NCBI RefSeq assembly: GCF_006345815.1
Contig: NZ_VCIG01000001.1
Coordinates: 124,001-188,000 of the forward strand
Direction of reading: 5' to 3'
DNA: 64,000 bases
DNA from: Ochrobactrum sp. CGA5
Lineage (GTDB): Bacteria; Pseudomonadota; Alphaproteobacteria; Rhizobiales; Rhizobiaceae
Part shown: positions 36,338 to 47,000 of the stretch, one piece after another
Numbering within the stretch: the first letter of the stretch is position 1
Layout of the letters: each line of letters opens with the position of its first letter
Program-made: the position numbers and the translations under genes
Notes under the pieces: model-generated
The model's input: only the letters and a program-made list of their open reading frames with translations
What the model was told of the DNA's origin: nothing
Database searches by the model: none

Positions 36338-37744
36338 TTAATCTTCATTGTTAAGCCGCTTGCGCGCTTCGCGTTGCGATGCCTGCAAATCAATGATTGG
36401 CTTGGGGTAAGTGCTACCCAGGATGACTCCAGCGCTGGAAAGCACCTCCTTCGGTGCCTCGAACGGCTTGTGTAGCCATTTGCCCGGCAGATTGGACAGT
36501 TCCGGCACCCAGTGCCGGACGTAACGCCCATAGGCATCGAATTTCTCGCCTTGCAAGATCGGGTTGAACACCCGGAAATAGGGTGCTGCATCCATGCCGC
36601 AGCCTGCTACCCACTGCCAGCTACCCGGATTGCTGGCGACATCACCATCCACGAGTGTGTCCCAGAACCATTCTTCACCTTTCCTCCAGTCAATGAGCAG
36701 ATTTTTGCTGAGAAAAGAGGCAACAAGCATTCGCACACGATTGTGCATCCACCCCGTGGCCCAAAGCTGACGCATACCGGCATCAATGATGGGAAAGCCC
36801 GTCTGCCCGCGACGCCAGGCTTTGAACGCAAATGGATCATCACGCCATCCGATGCCGGATAGTGTGTCACGCATATCGTACCGGCTGATGTCCCGGCGGT
36901 GATAGAGCTGGTGGTAATTAAAGTCGCGCCAGATCAGTTCGGATAGAAACTTTTCACCACTCGCCCGCGCCGAATGATGCTCGTCCATAAACGCCAACGT
37001 GGCATACCAAGCCTGACGGGCACTGATTTCACCGAACCGCAAATGAGGTGACAGTCTTGAAGTTCCATCAGTGCCGGGAATATCCCGATCCTCGGCGTAA
37101 GTTGACAGTGTGCTCTCCAGAAAGCGTGTCAGGCGGTCGCGCGCCGCGTCTTCTCCAATATTCCAAAGCCCGTCGAGTTTTTTGGCCCAAAAAGGAACGC
37201 TGGGCGAGTGGCGGGCTTCCAGTGTTGGTTTGATGCCCCATGACCTTCGCGAAAGCGGACGTGGAATATGGTGGTGGCGCAAGGCTTTGGCGAAAGGGGT
37301 GAAAACCTGGTAAGGTGTCTCGCTAACCGTCTTGAGCTCCCAGGGTTCAAGAAGAAGGTTGCCGGAAAATGACGTTACATTGGTTCCGCTTTCCTTGAGC
37401 TGTGCCTTTAGCTTTGCGTCCAATTCCCGTTCAGCCGGTGCATAGCGACGGTTCCAGAACAACTCCGTGACAGCCAGTTTTGCGGCCAACCGAGGGAGGA
37501 TGTCCCTCGCGTCGCCAGTCTCAACAAGCAATTCGATACCGCGATCAGCCAGCTGTCTTCCTATCGCTTTCAGGCTTTGATCTAGCCACCAGCGCGCTGC
37601 GTCACCGGGCGCGCGAATCTCGGCGCTCGTCTCATGAACGTAAACCGCTGTTGTACGGCCACCTGTTTCAGCGGCTGCGTCGAGTGCCGGATTGTCGTTG
37701 ATACGAAGATCGTTACGCAGCCAGACAAGCGCGTGATGCTTCAT
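36338..37744 (-). CDS. phr: Deoxyribodipyrimidine photolyase
   Basis: A 468-residue flavoenzyme that splits cyclobutane pyrimidine dimers using light. The N-terminal antenna domain begins KHHALVWLRNDLRINDNPAL. The FAD domain has LIWRDFNYHQLYH, GFPIIDAGMRQLWATGWMHNRVRM and WFWDTLVDGDVASNPGSWQWVAG, with the conserved Trp and Asn residues. ATG 37744 was chosen over an upstream in-frame start because the family begins at this Met. Its stop abuts the ureG stop. Confidence 0.96.
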   Translation of the reverse strand: MKHHALVWLRNDLRINDNPALDAAAETGGRTTAVYVHETSAEIRAPGDAARWWLDQSLKAIGRQLADRGIELLVETGDARDILPRLAAKLAVTELFWNRRYAPAERELDAKLKAQLKESGTNVTSFSGNLLLEPWELKTVSETPYQVFTPFAKALRHHHIPRPLSRRSWGIKPTLEARHSPSVPFWAKKLDGLWNIGEDAARDRLTRFLESTLSTYAEDRDIPGTDGTSRLSPHLRFGEISARQAWYATLAFMDEHHSARASGEKFLSELIWRDFNYHQLYHRRDISRYDMRDTLSGIGWRDDPFAFKAWRRGQTGFPIIDAGMRQLWATGWMHNRVRMLVASFLSKNLLIDWRKGEEWFWDTLVDGDVASNPGSWQWVAGCGMDAAPYFRVFNPILQGEKFDAYGRYVRHWVPELSNLPGKWLHKPFEAPKEVLSSAGVILGSTYPKPIIDLQASQREARKRLNNED

Positions 37745-38270
37745 GAGAAAAATTCCACTGCAGAAATGTGATACCGGTATTTCGAACCACATATAGCGGA
37801 GAGAGCAGAAACGTCACGAGGCCGAGACAACGCAATTCAGCAAAAAATGCAAAGCAACGCATAGACATGCCCGTCATGCGTTGAAACAAGCTTCTGAACT
37901 GTTTTTATCGACTGACACGATATTTGGTCTCTGGGATCAGTTTAACCCATTGAGAATCCTGAGGTTAAATCTGACAGTTGCAGCTAAATGGCCTTTTTGC
38001 CACGGCATGTTGTTCTTGAAGAGATCAGGACACCCAAGCGGTGTGCAAGCTTAACTTATTTGTCGCATAGGAGTGACGGAAGTTAGATACTACCGGCGGC
38101 GAAGTCTCAAAAGAGGTCATCAACCCGACGACAGGCTGCGCGTATCTCAATGCGTCGTACGATTTTGATGATGATATCGTCTCTGCATAGACGTCTTGCC
38201 TGAAGGTAAAAAAGTATAGCTTAGCTAAGAAGCCCGCAACTGCGGGCTTCTTAGTGTTCCCTGATTCAGC
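37745..38270. other. Intergenic region with decayed coding trace and strong hairpin
   Basis: About 525 bases. A 34-codon plus-strand stretch (about 38087-38191) reads like protein (GGEVSKEVINPTTGCAYLN), but it has a stop just upstream and no start, so it looks like a gene remnant. A palindromic hairpin follows at 38226-38253. Weak resemblance to a family 2 repeat is seen near 37850. The phr promoter must lie at the left end. Confidence 0.5.
38226..38253. terminator. Perfect 13-bp hairpin, probable terminator
   Basis: TAAGAAGCCCGCA pairs with TGCGGGCTTCTTA, with only 2 bases between the arms. It stands 17 bases beyond the stop of the minus-strand hydrolase gene, where it may terminate transcription. 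The T-richness after the stem is modest on either strand, so efficiency is uncertain. Confidence 0.7.
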
Positions 38271-39074
38271 TTAATCGAGAAATTCCGTCAGGATCCGTCG
38301 AAATTGTCGACTGCATTCAACCGGGGCCATATGGGTTTGCCCTTTGAGGAGCTGCAGCGTAGCGTGGGGGATACCATTTTGGGCGGCCTCCAATGTGCCG
38401 TCGCCGAAAAATTGATCGAGTTCCCCTCCAACAATCAATGTCCTTGCTGCGATCGAGCTTAGATCGACTGGCTCAGCCTGCATTATCAATTGAAGATACC
38501 GGACAATAACTTCGCCGGAATTCATTTTTTCTGGAAGTTTGTTACGGTCCACCCAGAGATTTATCTTCAGTAACAAATTCAGTAAAGGATTGCGGAATAT
38601 TGCCGCAAAGTCATTGATCAGCTCGTAGTACTGTTCCTGTTCAGCGAACTGGATTTGTCGATGTATCCTGATTTCGCCATTCTCGCTGAACTTGTGAGCA
38701 CTCGCCACCAAAATCAGCTTCTTAACCCATCCTTCGCGCGCCATCGCAAGCCTTGTTGCCAGCAATCCGCCATAGGATATCCCCATGAGCGTAAATGCCG
38801 GGACATTCATTGGCTCGATCGCGCGCTGAATATCTGACACAATAGTTTCAATTGTCGCCTTTGCATCGGGCTGCTGATCGTAGCCGATCAGGATAAAGCC
38901 CTGTCTTGGCGGCAACATACGTGCGACTCGCTTTGCGTCACGCATCATCCTGTCAAAGCTGTGTTTGCGTACAAAGCCTTGCCCGCCATTGATCACGATC
39001 ACGGGGTCAGTTTGATCTCCCATGCGAATATAGGGAATTCTTCCAAGCAAAAAGCCGGTTTCAAATTTGGTCAT
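38271..39074 (-). CDS. Alpha/beta-fold hydrolase
   Basis: A 267-residue cytoplasmic hydrolase with no signal peptide. The nucleophile elbow is GISYGG (about residues 99-104), the acid is probably the Asp in GGELDQFFGDG, and the His is in KGQTHMAPVE. The oxyanion region is NGGQGF near residue 30. The fold covers esterases, lipases, peptidases and others; the substrate is unknown. ATG 39074 follows TGAGGAATTATC. The next upstream gene on this strand is 51 bases away and may be co-transcribed. Confidence 0.87.
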   Translation of the reverse strand: MTKFETGFLLGRIPYIRMGDQTDPVIVINGGQGFVRKHSFDRMMRDAKRVARMLPPRQGFILIGYDQQPDAKATIETIVSDIQRAIEPMNVPAFTLMGISYGGLLATRLAMAREGWVKKLILVASAHKFSENGEIRIHRQIQFAEQEQYYELINDFAAIFRNPLLNLLLKINLWVDRNKLPEKMNSGEVIVRYLQLIMQAEPVDLSSIAARTLIVGGELDQFFGDGTLEAAQNGIPHATLQLLKGQTHMAPVECSRQFRRILTEFLD

Positions 39075-39125
39075 GATAATTCCTCAGCAGCAATAGCTGC
39101 TTTCGTCAGCACATTAGCTGTTGAG

Positions 39126-39650
39126 TTATTTATTAGTGATCTGGCGGGCAATAGCTTGCGCTAGAGGTGGCATCGGCAGCTCCATGCGGAGGTAAACACT
39201 GCCATCCCGTGTTCTCGATACCAAACCGGCATCACAGATTTCGCGACGCAGCAAGGCGTGATCTCCGAAACTGTGCCAGGATTTCAACAGCGCGTTGACT
39301 TCGACTTCCGTGAGATTTTTGCGGGCTGGAAAACGAGACCAGATCACCCATAGAACCGATATCTGATCCGAGCGTTTGCTCGGAAAGCGCGTAAGAACAC
39401 CATCTTTATCAAAGCAACGGACCACACGCTCCACACTCGCTTGACTGATAACAGGATGTTTTTCTTCCTTCACAGGTTCTTTCGCGCCGCCTCGCATTTG
39501 CTGGAAATTTTTGTATCCTGCGCCTTTTGCAAGGATATTCAAAATTTCGACGTGAGAAGGCGGCTTGTCGCGTTCGGAATAGGCATTACGGATACTGCGC
39601 GCTAAAGCCGAAATGTCATTGACATGCAATGGTATTAATTCCCGGGGCAT
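39126..39650 (-). CDS. DUF2087 domain-containing protein
   Basis: A 174-residue protein. Residues 1-60 are a helical segment ending GAGYKNFQQMRGG, and residues 75-155 form the DUF2087 domain (LTRFPSKRSDQISVLWVIWSRF...LTEVEVNALLKSWHSFGDHALLRREICDAGLVSRTRDGSVY, here broken for brevity). DUF2087 is often found attached to or near ArsR/MarR-like regulators and is thought to be a winged-helix-like module. A regulatory function is plausible, unproven. It precedes the hydrolase gene on the same strand. Confidence 0.8.
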   Translation of the reverse strand: MPRELIPLHVNDISALARSIRNAYSERDKPPSHVEILNILAKGAGYKNFQQMRGGAKEPVKEEKHPVISQASVERVVRCFDKDGVLTRFPSKRSDQISVLWVIWSRFPARKNLTEVEVNALLKSWHSFGDHALLRREICDAGLVSRTRDGSVYLRMELPMPPLAQAIARQITNK

Positions 39651-40738
39651 AGTCCCTTATCCTTAAAGCGTGCCTGTCAAATTGAGATCGGTGATCGCCG
39701 TTCCGACGCGGCACGAACAAGGTGGTCGATGCGTCAAGGAGATAAATAAGCAGGTTTAGCTTGCCCAGAGGGCGGCGATGCCTAGGTGAACTGCGGACCG
39801 GCCGCTCGTGTAGCAGAAGGATAAATCGCATTCAAGAGCAATCTGACCTTTCCCCGCCTGTAATCGATGACCATGCGCCGCGCGTTCGTCTCGGTAGCCG
39901 CCAATAGCGGGTATGTGGGGCATGCTCTTCAAGACGACGCCCGCTAAACTGCACCTGGCCCGAGCGGCGATGGTAAAGCCGGAAACTTAGTTGGCCGATC
40001 TATGCACCAAACTAGGCATCTCTCACTAAACACTTTATTGGTTCGTCGGCCTGAAATGCGAACTTCGACACGATGGTGAATGGCTCTTAAAGCGAAAAAG
40101 GTGGCCCGATAATGTACGGTTCAAGAATGCCACAGTTGCCAATTGTTGGTGACATTCACGGGTTCCTCCAAACCTTTGTTGAGCTATTGGATGTTGGATG
40201 CCTTGAGTATAGTGTTTTACAATTGGCCGACCTGAGCGGTCGTTCCGGTCTGCGCGGAGACGACCTTCACGATCACTCGTCAACAAAGACGGCATGCGAT
40301 ACGGGCAACTTCGCGAGATCAATGGACGCTCATGCTTGGGAATAGGTTTCAGTTATGGGGGAACTTGATTCGCATCGGCCAACTGATACCTGGAATGAAG
40401 CTATTCCGGGATGTTGCGAAATTTACGCCGGCAAGCAGCACGATTTTACTGTATTGACGTACTTGCGCCCAACTCCCTTTGCGAAGAGATATCGGCGTTT
40501 TCATTGAGGGCATTTCCCCGTTACATAGCGGCGTTTCCGCATCAGTGCTAAGCTAAGGTTGATCCCACACACTGGAGAGGGAAAAATCGCATAAGCTCTG
40601 AGACGCTGTCCCGAAACTTGCGATAGCTATTCTGGTCGGAATACGCGAAACGGTTGGGAACGGTTAGTCGTTCTGACTGCAGGGCAGTATAATTGTCAAA
40701 AAGCCTAAATATCGTGTTATTCGACATTTTTGAAAGAA
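39651..40738. other. 1.1-kb stretch without a supported gene next to tRNA-Arg
   Basis: Open frames at 40035-40322 (-) and 40112-40345 (+) overlap each other and neither has a recognisable product; the plus frame contains IVGDIHG, a metallophosphatase-like heptad, but nothing else of that family. Base composition is mixed and no IS ends or tRNA repeat were found. It may be decayed DNA of a former insertion at the tRNA-Arg gene (inference). Confidence 0.45.
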
Positions 40739-40815
40739 TGGCGCACCCGAAAGGATTCGAACCTCTGACCCCCAGATTCGTAGTCTGGTGCTCTATCCAG
40801 CTGAGCTACGGGTGC
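40739..40815 (-). tRNA. tRNA-Arg (ACG)
   Basis: The reverse complement is a 77-base cloverleaf. GCACCCG pairs with CGGGTGC, the D-arm is AGCTCAGCTGGATAGAGC, the anticodon loop is CTACGAA (anticodon ACG, read as ICG after deamination), the T-arm is AGAGGTTCGAATCCTTT, and the 3' CCA is encoded. Confidence 0.96.
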
Positions 40816-40977
40816 TTGCCTTGTGTGCCGCTCGCTGCGGCGATGGGCGGTTGATAATCGGACATATCGCTAAATGCAAGCGTCTTCTTAGAAAAAAATG
40901 TGGTTCTGTGAAGATTTCTTTTCAGGCCTTGCATTTCAGGGGCTTTCCAATCGCAGGCCGATACAATGGCAGATCGC

Positions 40978-42531
40978 CTAGACGTTTTCTTCTGTGCGCT
41001 GGCTGTCGCGGTCGTCCCGTTGCGTTGGCAAATCAGGAATACGAATCTCGAAATGCGCTCCAACCGGACGGTCTTCCCTAAGCTCGATTGTTCCGCCATG
41101 TGCGCGGATCAGCTCTTGTGCGATGGCGAGTCCAAGTCCGGTGCCGTCGCTGCGCGTCGATCCCTTGAAAGCCGTGAAAAGGTTGTCACGCGCCTTTTGC
41201 GGCAGGCCGGGGCCAGTGTCCTCGACGCCAATGATAGCAGTCGTCCCAATTTTGCCGGCTGAAATCGTGAGGCGTTTCACTGTTGCGTCATCATTGGCCT
41301 GATCACGCTCCATCGCCTGAACAGAATTGCGGCATAGATTGCTGAGTACGCGGAATAGCTGTTCCGAATCGACATTCAGCTCGAAATCGTCAGGAACAAG
41401 ATTCTCGAATTCGATGCTGCTCTCTGAACTTGGACTCAAGGTTTCCTGTACGTCTGAGATAACCGTACGCAGGAGGACCCGGCGCGGACGCGGTGGCGCC
41501 TCTTGCGAGCGGCCATAGGCCATGACACTTTCAGAATAGCTGATCGCGCGGCTGAGCGTGCGAATGAGTTTGGGTGCAAACCGCTGCACCATCGGGTCTT
41601 CGGTATCGGCTAGTCTATCCGACATCAATTGCGCGGACGCAAGAATATTGCGCATGTCATGGTTGATTTTGGAAACGGCTAGACCGAGATCGGCCAGATG
41701 TTTCTGTTCCTTGAGTGTTCGTTGAAGGTCGCTTTGGATATGGGATATCTGGCGCTGGGCAACGCCGAACTCGTCCGTGCGGCTCTCAGGTACGAGGATA
41801 AGCGCGGGATTGTCCGGGGATGAGGCGAAATCGATCATGTTGCGGTGCATGATACGCACCGGCCGCAGAAGCATTTCGTGAATGATGAGGTAGATCAGGC
41901 TCGCTGCGATCACAGAAATGATAAGGGAGATAAAAGTCACGTTGCGCGCATAGACGAGCATGGCATGACGAAGCGGCGCGTCCGAGGTCACGATTTCAAT
42001 GATACGACCCGGTGAACTGTTCGGTGAAGCAGAACCATAGATTCGGAGCGTTCTGTCTCCGCCGTTGAACAGCGTTCCGAATGCATCCCATATGGCAGCG
42101 GCTTCGCTGATATTGTTAAGATCGATAACCTGATCAATCTTGCCGGGAACTTCCGACATGGCTAGCAGACGCGACGCACCGGCTTCACGCACGGCGATAG
42201 CCTCTGTGCCGGTCGCGAGAAGCACCTTGTCCTGAATGTCGCGCGGCACGTCCATGTTGCCGCCAGCGGCGAGAACCTCGCTGACCGCGCCCACTGTATC
42301 AAGACGCGAACTCATCCAGCGCACACGCATATTGGCGACGGAGGGGACAAAAATCAGAACCTCGGTGATGAGCACGGCAAGGGCAGTCAGCAGCAGCAGC
42401 TTGCTTGAAAGCCGGTTGCGCCATGGTAGTCGTGTGAATTGCGTTGGAGAGGGCCGCTCAATGGTCGCAGCCTGAAAGGCCGCTTCAGGAGACGGCGCGT
42501 CCGTATCTGTGGTCTTTTCAACAACCGCCAT
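40978..42531 (-). CDS. Sensor histidine kinase (orphan)
   Basis: A 517-residue membrane sensor kinase. The first membrane helix is at LLLLTALAVLITEVLIFVP, a periplasmic loop of about 150 residues follows, and the second helix is at VTFISLIISVIAASLIYLI. A HAMP-like linker precedes the H-box ...LAVSKINHDMRNILAS. The ATPase has the N-box LCRNSVQAM, DTGPGLP and GTGLGLAI. ATG 42531 behind GGAAACAGGC was chosen, supported by a likely promoter inside the longer frame, which reaches 42663. No response regulator lies beside it, so its partner is unknown. Confidence 0.92.
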   Translation of the reverse strand: MAVVEKTTDTDAPSPEAAFQAATIERPSPTQFTRLPWRNRLSSKLLLLTALAVLITEVLIFVPSVANMRVRWMSSRLDTVGAVSEVLAAGGNMDVPRDIQDKVLLATGTEAIAVREAGASRLLAMSEVPGKIDQVIDLNNISEAAAIWDAFGTLFNGGDRTLRIYGSASPNSSPGRIIEIVTSDAPLRHAMLVYARNVTFISLIISVIAASLIYLIIHEMLLRPVRIMHRNMIDFASSPDNPALILVPESRTDEFGVAQRQISHIQSDLQRTLKEQKHLADLGLAVSKINHDMRNILASAQLMSDRLADTEDPMVQRFAPKLIRTLSRAISYSESVMAYGRSQEAPPRPRRVLLRTVISDVQETLSPSSESSIEFENLVPDDFELNVDSEQLFRVLSNLCRNSVQAMERDQANDDATVKRLTISAGKIGTTAIIGVEDTGPGLPQKARDNLFTAFKGSTRSDGTGLGLAIAQELIRAHGGTIELREDRPVGAHFEIRIPDLPTQRDDRDSQRTEENV

Positions 42532-42621
42532 AGCCTGTTTCCAACTCGAGGCGAACCGGCCCAATTGCCGCGGTGCCTCAACCGGTGTGCCGTCGAAACG
42601 CAATTCACAAAGGTAGCTTCC

Positions 42622-42649
42622 TATATATGGAGCCGGTCGATAAATCCAA
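42622..42649 (-). promoter_or_regulatory. Probable sigma-70-type promoter of the histidine kinase gene
   Basis: On the minus strand TTGGAT (42649-42644) and TATATA (42627-42622) are 16 bases apart. Transcription would begin near 42612, about 80 bases before ATG 42531, which argues against the longer in-frame start at 42663. Confidence 0.45.
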
Positions 42650-42910
42650 CAGCCTTTGTTCAATCGGTTAAGAACGCATTCGTTTGTGCGATCTTACAGC
42701 GGAGTATTACCGAAATTTAACTCGACGCCTTAAGATCGTGTGTGCAAAGTCTTAGGTGGAAAAATCCATGCATCCTTATGGGATAGGTGATTTGCGCAAT
42801 GTGAAGGCAATCATCGTTCTGATACTATTTGCTGGCATTTTCCGCGTCCGACATAATGGTTTCGAATATGAGGGCCGTCACGTTGACGGCGAGCCTTGCC
42901 GGAGAGCTGA

Positions 42911-44035
42911 ATGAAATCCTGGAAGCAGATTGCCTTGTGCCTGCTCATAGCTGTAGCCGCCGTCGGCGGCTGGTATGCATATAAGAACAAGACCGACGTG
43001 GTGAAAGCCGTAGCAACAGGCGAAGAAGCGCCCAAGAGCGGCGGCAGACGGTCGGCGCCACTCGTTGTTGTCGAGGCTGCTGGTGAAGAGACCATCAACA
43101 ATCGTTTGACAGCCATCGGTTCGGCGCGGGCTCTCAGCACTGTGTCGATAACGCCATATTCCAGTGGTTACATGACGAAGCTCTACGTCAAGGCTGGCGA
43201 TAGCGTGAAGGAAGGAGATTCGATTGCCGAACTCGATGCCGAGACAGAGAAGATTGCCGTAGCCAAAGCCGAGACCGCTTTGAAAGACGCGCAGACCACC
43301 CGGCAGCGTATCGCAAAATTGCGGGCGACGAACACTGCAACAGAAGTACAAGTGGTCGAGACTGAACTGGCGGTTGCCAATGCGCAGCTTGCTTTGCAGG
43401 ACGCTCAGCTTGCATTGAGCCGACGTACGGTTCGCGCGCCAATCACAGGTATTGTTGGTATCCTTCCTGTCAATGTGGGTAACTACGTTACCGCACAAAC
43501 ATCTATCGGACGTATTGATGACCGATCAAAAGTGTTGATCGATATATGGGTGCCGGAACGTTTTGCACCGCAAATCAAGGTTGGACAGCCGTTGACTGCG
43601 GAATCGACCGCTTTCCCGGGTGAAATCTATCAGGGCGAGATCAATGCGGTTGACAACATGCTGGATGAGGCCAGCCGTACGTTACATGTACGCGCAGAGG
43701 TGGCGAACCCGCAGGATCGTCTGCGTGCGGGCATGTCGTTTTCCGTCACGGTTCTGTTTCCGGGTGACCGCTATCCTTCGGTTGACCCACTTGCCATTCA
43801 GTGGGGAGCGGACGGTTCCTATGTCTGGCGCGTTGAAAACGGTGTTGCCAAGAAAATTGACGCTCGTATCGTTCAGCGCAATTCAACCAATATTCTGATC
43901 GATGGTCCGGTGAAGCAGGGCGACATGATCGTTACGCAGGGCGTTCAAACCGTACGGGATGACGCGCCTGTACGCGTCAAGGACGAACAGGGCACGGCCT
44001 TGGCTGACCCCGCCTCTGCAAAACCTGCTGCGTGA
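42911..44035 (+). CDS. RND efflux system periplasmic adaptor subunit
   Basis: A 374-residue membrane-fusion protein. A single N-terminal anchor (KQIALCLLIAVAAVGGWYAY) leads to the barrel/lipoyl region (YVKAGDSVKEGDSIAELD). An alpha-helical hairpin rich in Ala and Gln lies at about 115-170, and the second lipoyl half is TVRAPITGIVGILPVNVGNYV. It bridges the inner-membrane pump encoded 12 bases downstream to an outer-membrane channel, which is not in the window. ATG follows CCGGAGAGCTGA. Confidence 0.94.
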   Translation: MKSWKQIALCLLIAVAAVGGWYAYKNKTDVVKAVATGEEAPKSGGRRSAPLVVVEAAGEETINNRLTAIGSARALSTVSITPYSSGYMTKLYVKAGDSVKEGDSIAELDAETEKIAVAKAETALKDAQTTRQRIAKLRATNTATEVQVVETELAVANAQLALQDAQLALSRRTVRAPITGIVGILPVNVGNYVTAQTSIGRIDDRSKVLIDIWVPERFAPQIKVGQPLTAESTAFPGEIYQGEINAVDNMLDEASRTLHVRAEVANPQDRLRAGMSFSVTVLFPGDRYPSVDPLAIQWGADGSYVWRVENGVAKKIDARIVQRNSTNILIDGPVKQGDMIVTQGVQTVRDDAPVRVKDEQGTALADPASAKPAA

Positions 44036-44047
44036 TGAGGTAAGCAC

Positions 44048-47000
44048 GTGACAAGTCACAACTCCTCATCCGGCAATGGCGGATCGACGGCCCTTTTCAT
44101 CCGACGCCCGGTTTTTGCTTTCGTTATCAATGTTCTGATTGTCGTTGCAGGTCTTGCTGCTTTCACGGGTGTTGATATTCGCGAACTGCCGGACGTTGAC
44201 CGGCCTGTCGTAACAATCAGCACGGATTTCAGTGGTGCCTCCGCTGAAACCATAGACCGTCAGTTGACCCAGGTTCTCGAGAACGCAGTCGCGCGCGTTT
44301 CGGGCGTGAAGTCTATTTCTTCGACTTCGTCGTTTGAGCGCAGCCGTGTCACGGTGGAGTTTAACGATGGTGTAGATCTCAACGTTGCGGCCGCCGATAT
44401 GCGTGATGCAATATCTCGTGTCGCCAATACTGTGCCTGAAGAGGCCGACCCATCGCGGATCATTAAAGCAGACTCCAATGCCGATCCGGTAATGCGGCTG
44501 GCTGTCACCTCCGATACCATGCCGGTAGATGACATGACGGTGCTGGTTGAAGATCAGATTGAAGATGTACTTTCGGCGGTTCCAGGTGTGGCCGACGTGC
44601 AGATCTACGGTGATCGAGATAAGATTTTCCGCATTGATATCAATCAGGCCCGATTGGCAAGTTATGGTCTGACGATTGCCGATCTTTCCAACGCACTTTC
44701 CTCTATGGGGCTGGATGCTCCGGCGGGTTCGTTGCGCAGCTCGGACCAATCCATTGTAGTTCGTGCTACCGCCAATCTGGAAAAGCCGGAGGACTTTGAA
44801 AATGTCTATATCAAAGGCCGTACGCAAATCCGCGATGTCGCGACGGTTACACTTGGACCGGATATAGAGAGCTCGGCAGTCCGATCTAACGGCAAGACGG
44901 CAATCGGTCTCGGCATCGTGCGTCAGGCACAGTCAAATACGCTCGATATCTCGGAAGGTATCCGCACGGCAGTCGCCAATTTGCAGAAGACCTTACCTGC
45001 GGGCGTCAACATCGCCGTCACCAGTGACGATGCGAATTTCATCAATGGTGCAATCCACGAGGTGGAAATCGCGCTGATTGCATCGGTGATTATCGTTGTT
45101 GCAATCATATTCGTGTTCCTGTGGGATCTGCGCGCCACGCTTATTCCAGCTGTATCCATGCCTGTTGCTCTTATCGGCACGATAGCAGCCATTTATCTAG
45201 CAGGTTTCTCGGTCAATATTCTCACCCTCCTGGCATTGGTTCTGGCTACCGGTCTTGTCGTCGACGATGCCATTGTGGTGCTGGAAAACGTCGTTCGTCG
45301 GCGTAACCAGGGTATGGGACCACGCGCAGCGGCAGTGCTGGGTACGCAGGAAGTCTTCTTCGCCGTGATCGCTACCACGCTGACTTTGGCGGCAGTCTTT
45401 GTTCCTATTTCGTTTTTGCCGGGGCAGGCGGGTGGCCTGTTCCGTGAATTCGGCTTCGTGCTGGCGATTGCAGTTCTTCTGTCGTCAGTTGTTGCGCTGA
45501 CGCTTTGTCCGATGCTTGCCTCGCGCTTCCTCAAGGAAGGAAGTGGCGAAGATGGCGGTCACGGTCCGCTTTTTCTGCGTCGTATCGGCGGCGGGCTCGC
45601 GACCTTCTACAAGAAGACTCTGCACGTCTGTCTGTCGGCACCATTCGTTGTTGTGCTCGTCGCCGTAGTTTTCGCAGGCGCATCCTATGTCGGCTACGGT
45701 ATGATCCGTCAGGAACTGACACCTTCGGAAGACCGTGCCGTGGCGCTGCTGCGTATCAACGGGCCGCAGGGCATCAGTGTGGAGTTTCTGCAGTCGCAAC
45801 TCGACCAGATTGAAGAGGCGATCAAGCCGCTACGTGATAGCGGGGAAATCACGACTACCTATGCCATCGCGGGCTCTGGCGGATCGTCGAATAACGGTTT
45901 TGTTGTCCTGACGCTGGCACCATGGAAAGAACGCGCGCGCAGCCAGCAGGAAATCATGGCTGACATTACCCAGCGTATCAAGGGCATAACGGCGGTGCGC
46001 ATCTTTACCACTCAGCCGAACAGTCTTGGTATTCGCGGCGCAGGCAACGGCTTGCAGTTTGCCATCGTTGGCAATGACTATGCCAAATTGCAGCCCGCTG
46101 CTCAGGCGGTCGTGGCCGCGTTGGAAAAGGATTCGCGCTTTGTCCAGCCGCGCCTTTCGGTAGAGCCGACCCAGCCTCAGCTTTCCGTTGAGATTAATCG
46201 CGAGCGGGCCTCTGATCTCGGTATCGATATCACCGGGCTTGCAAATGCCGTCCAGTCGGTTCTCGATGGCCGCAAGATCGGATCGGTCTATGTCGGGGAT
46301 CGCAGCTTCGATGTGAAACTCGTTTCCACCACAAACCCGATCAATGATCCGACGGACCTTGAGAACATATTCATGAAAACGGCAGACGGTCGGTACGTGC
46401 CGATGTCGTCCATCGCGACGGTTGTCGAGAAAGCCGTCCCACCACAGCTCAATCGCGAGACACGCCAGCGTTCTGTTTCGATTACGACAAATCTGCGCGA
46501 CGATTTTGCCTTGGGCGATGCTTATAAAGCGGCACAGGAAATCGCAGCGCCTTTATTGCTGCCGGGAAGTCATATCATTCCGCTGGCGGAAGCCTCGACG
46601 CTCAGCGAAACGTCAAGCGGCCTGGCAATGGTGTTTGGCTTCGCGATCGTCATCATTCTTCTGGTGCTGGCGGCGCAGTTTGAAAGCTTTGTCAGTGCGC
46701 TGATCGTGATGGCGACGGTTCCTCTTGGACTTGGTTGTGCCGTGTTCGCCATGCTGCTCACAGGCACGAGCCTGAACGTCTACAGCCAGATCGGTCTCGT
46801 GCTTCTGGTGGGCATCATGGCCAAGAACGGCATCTTGATTGTCGAATTCGCCGATCAGTTGCGCGATAAGGGCTTGAGTGTTCGTGAAGCGATCGAGGAA
46901 GCATCCAACATTCGTCTTCGCCCTGTTTGCATGACGATGATCTGCGCTGTCCTTGGCGGCGTGCCGCTGGTGCTGGCGAGCGGCGCTGGGGCGGAAGCCC

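Noticed and set aside
40112-40345. Plus-strand frame with IVGDIHG, resembling a metallophosphatase motif
   Set aside because: The other metallophosphatase motifs (GDxxDRG, GNH) are absent and the frame is only 77 codons.
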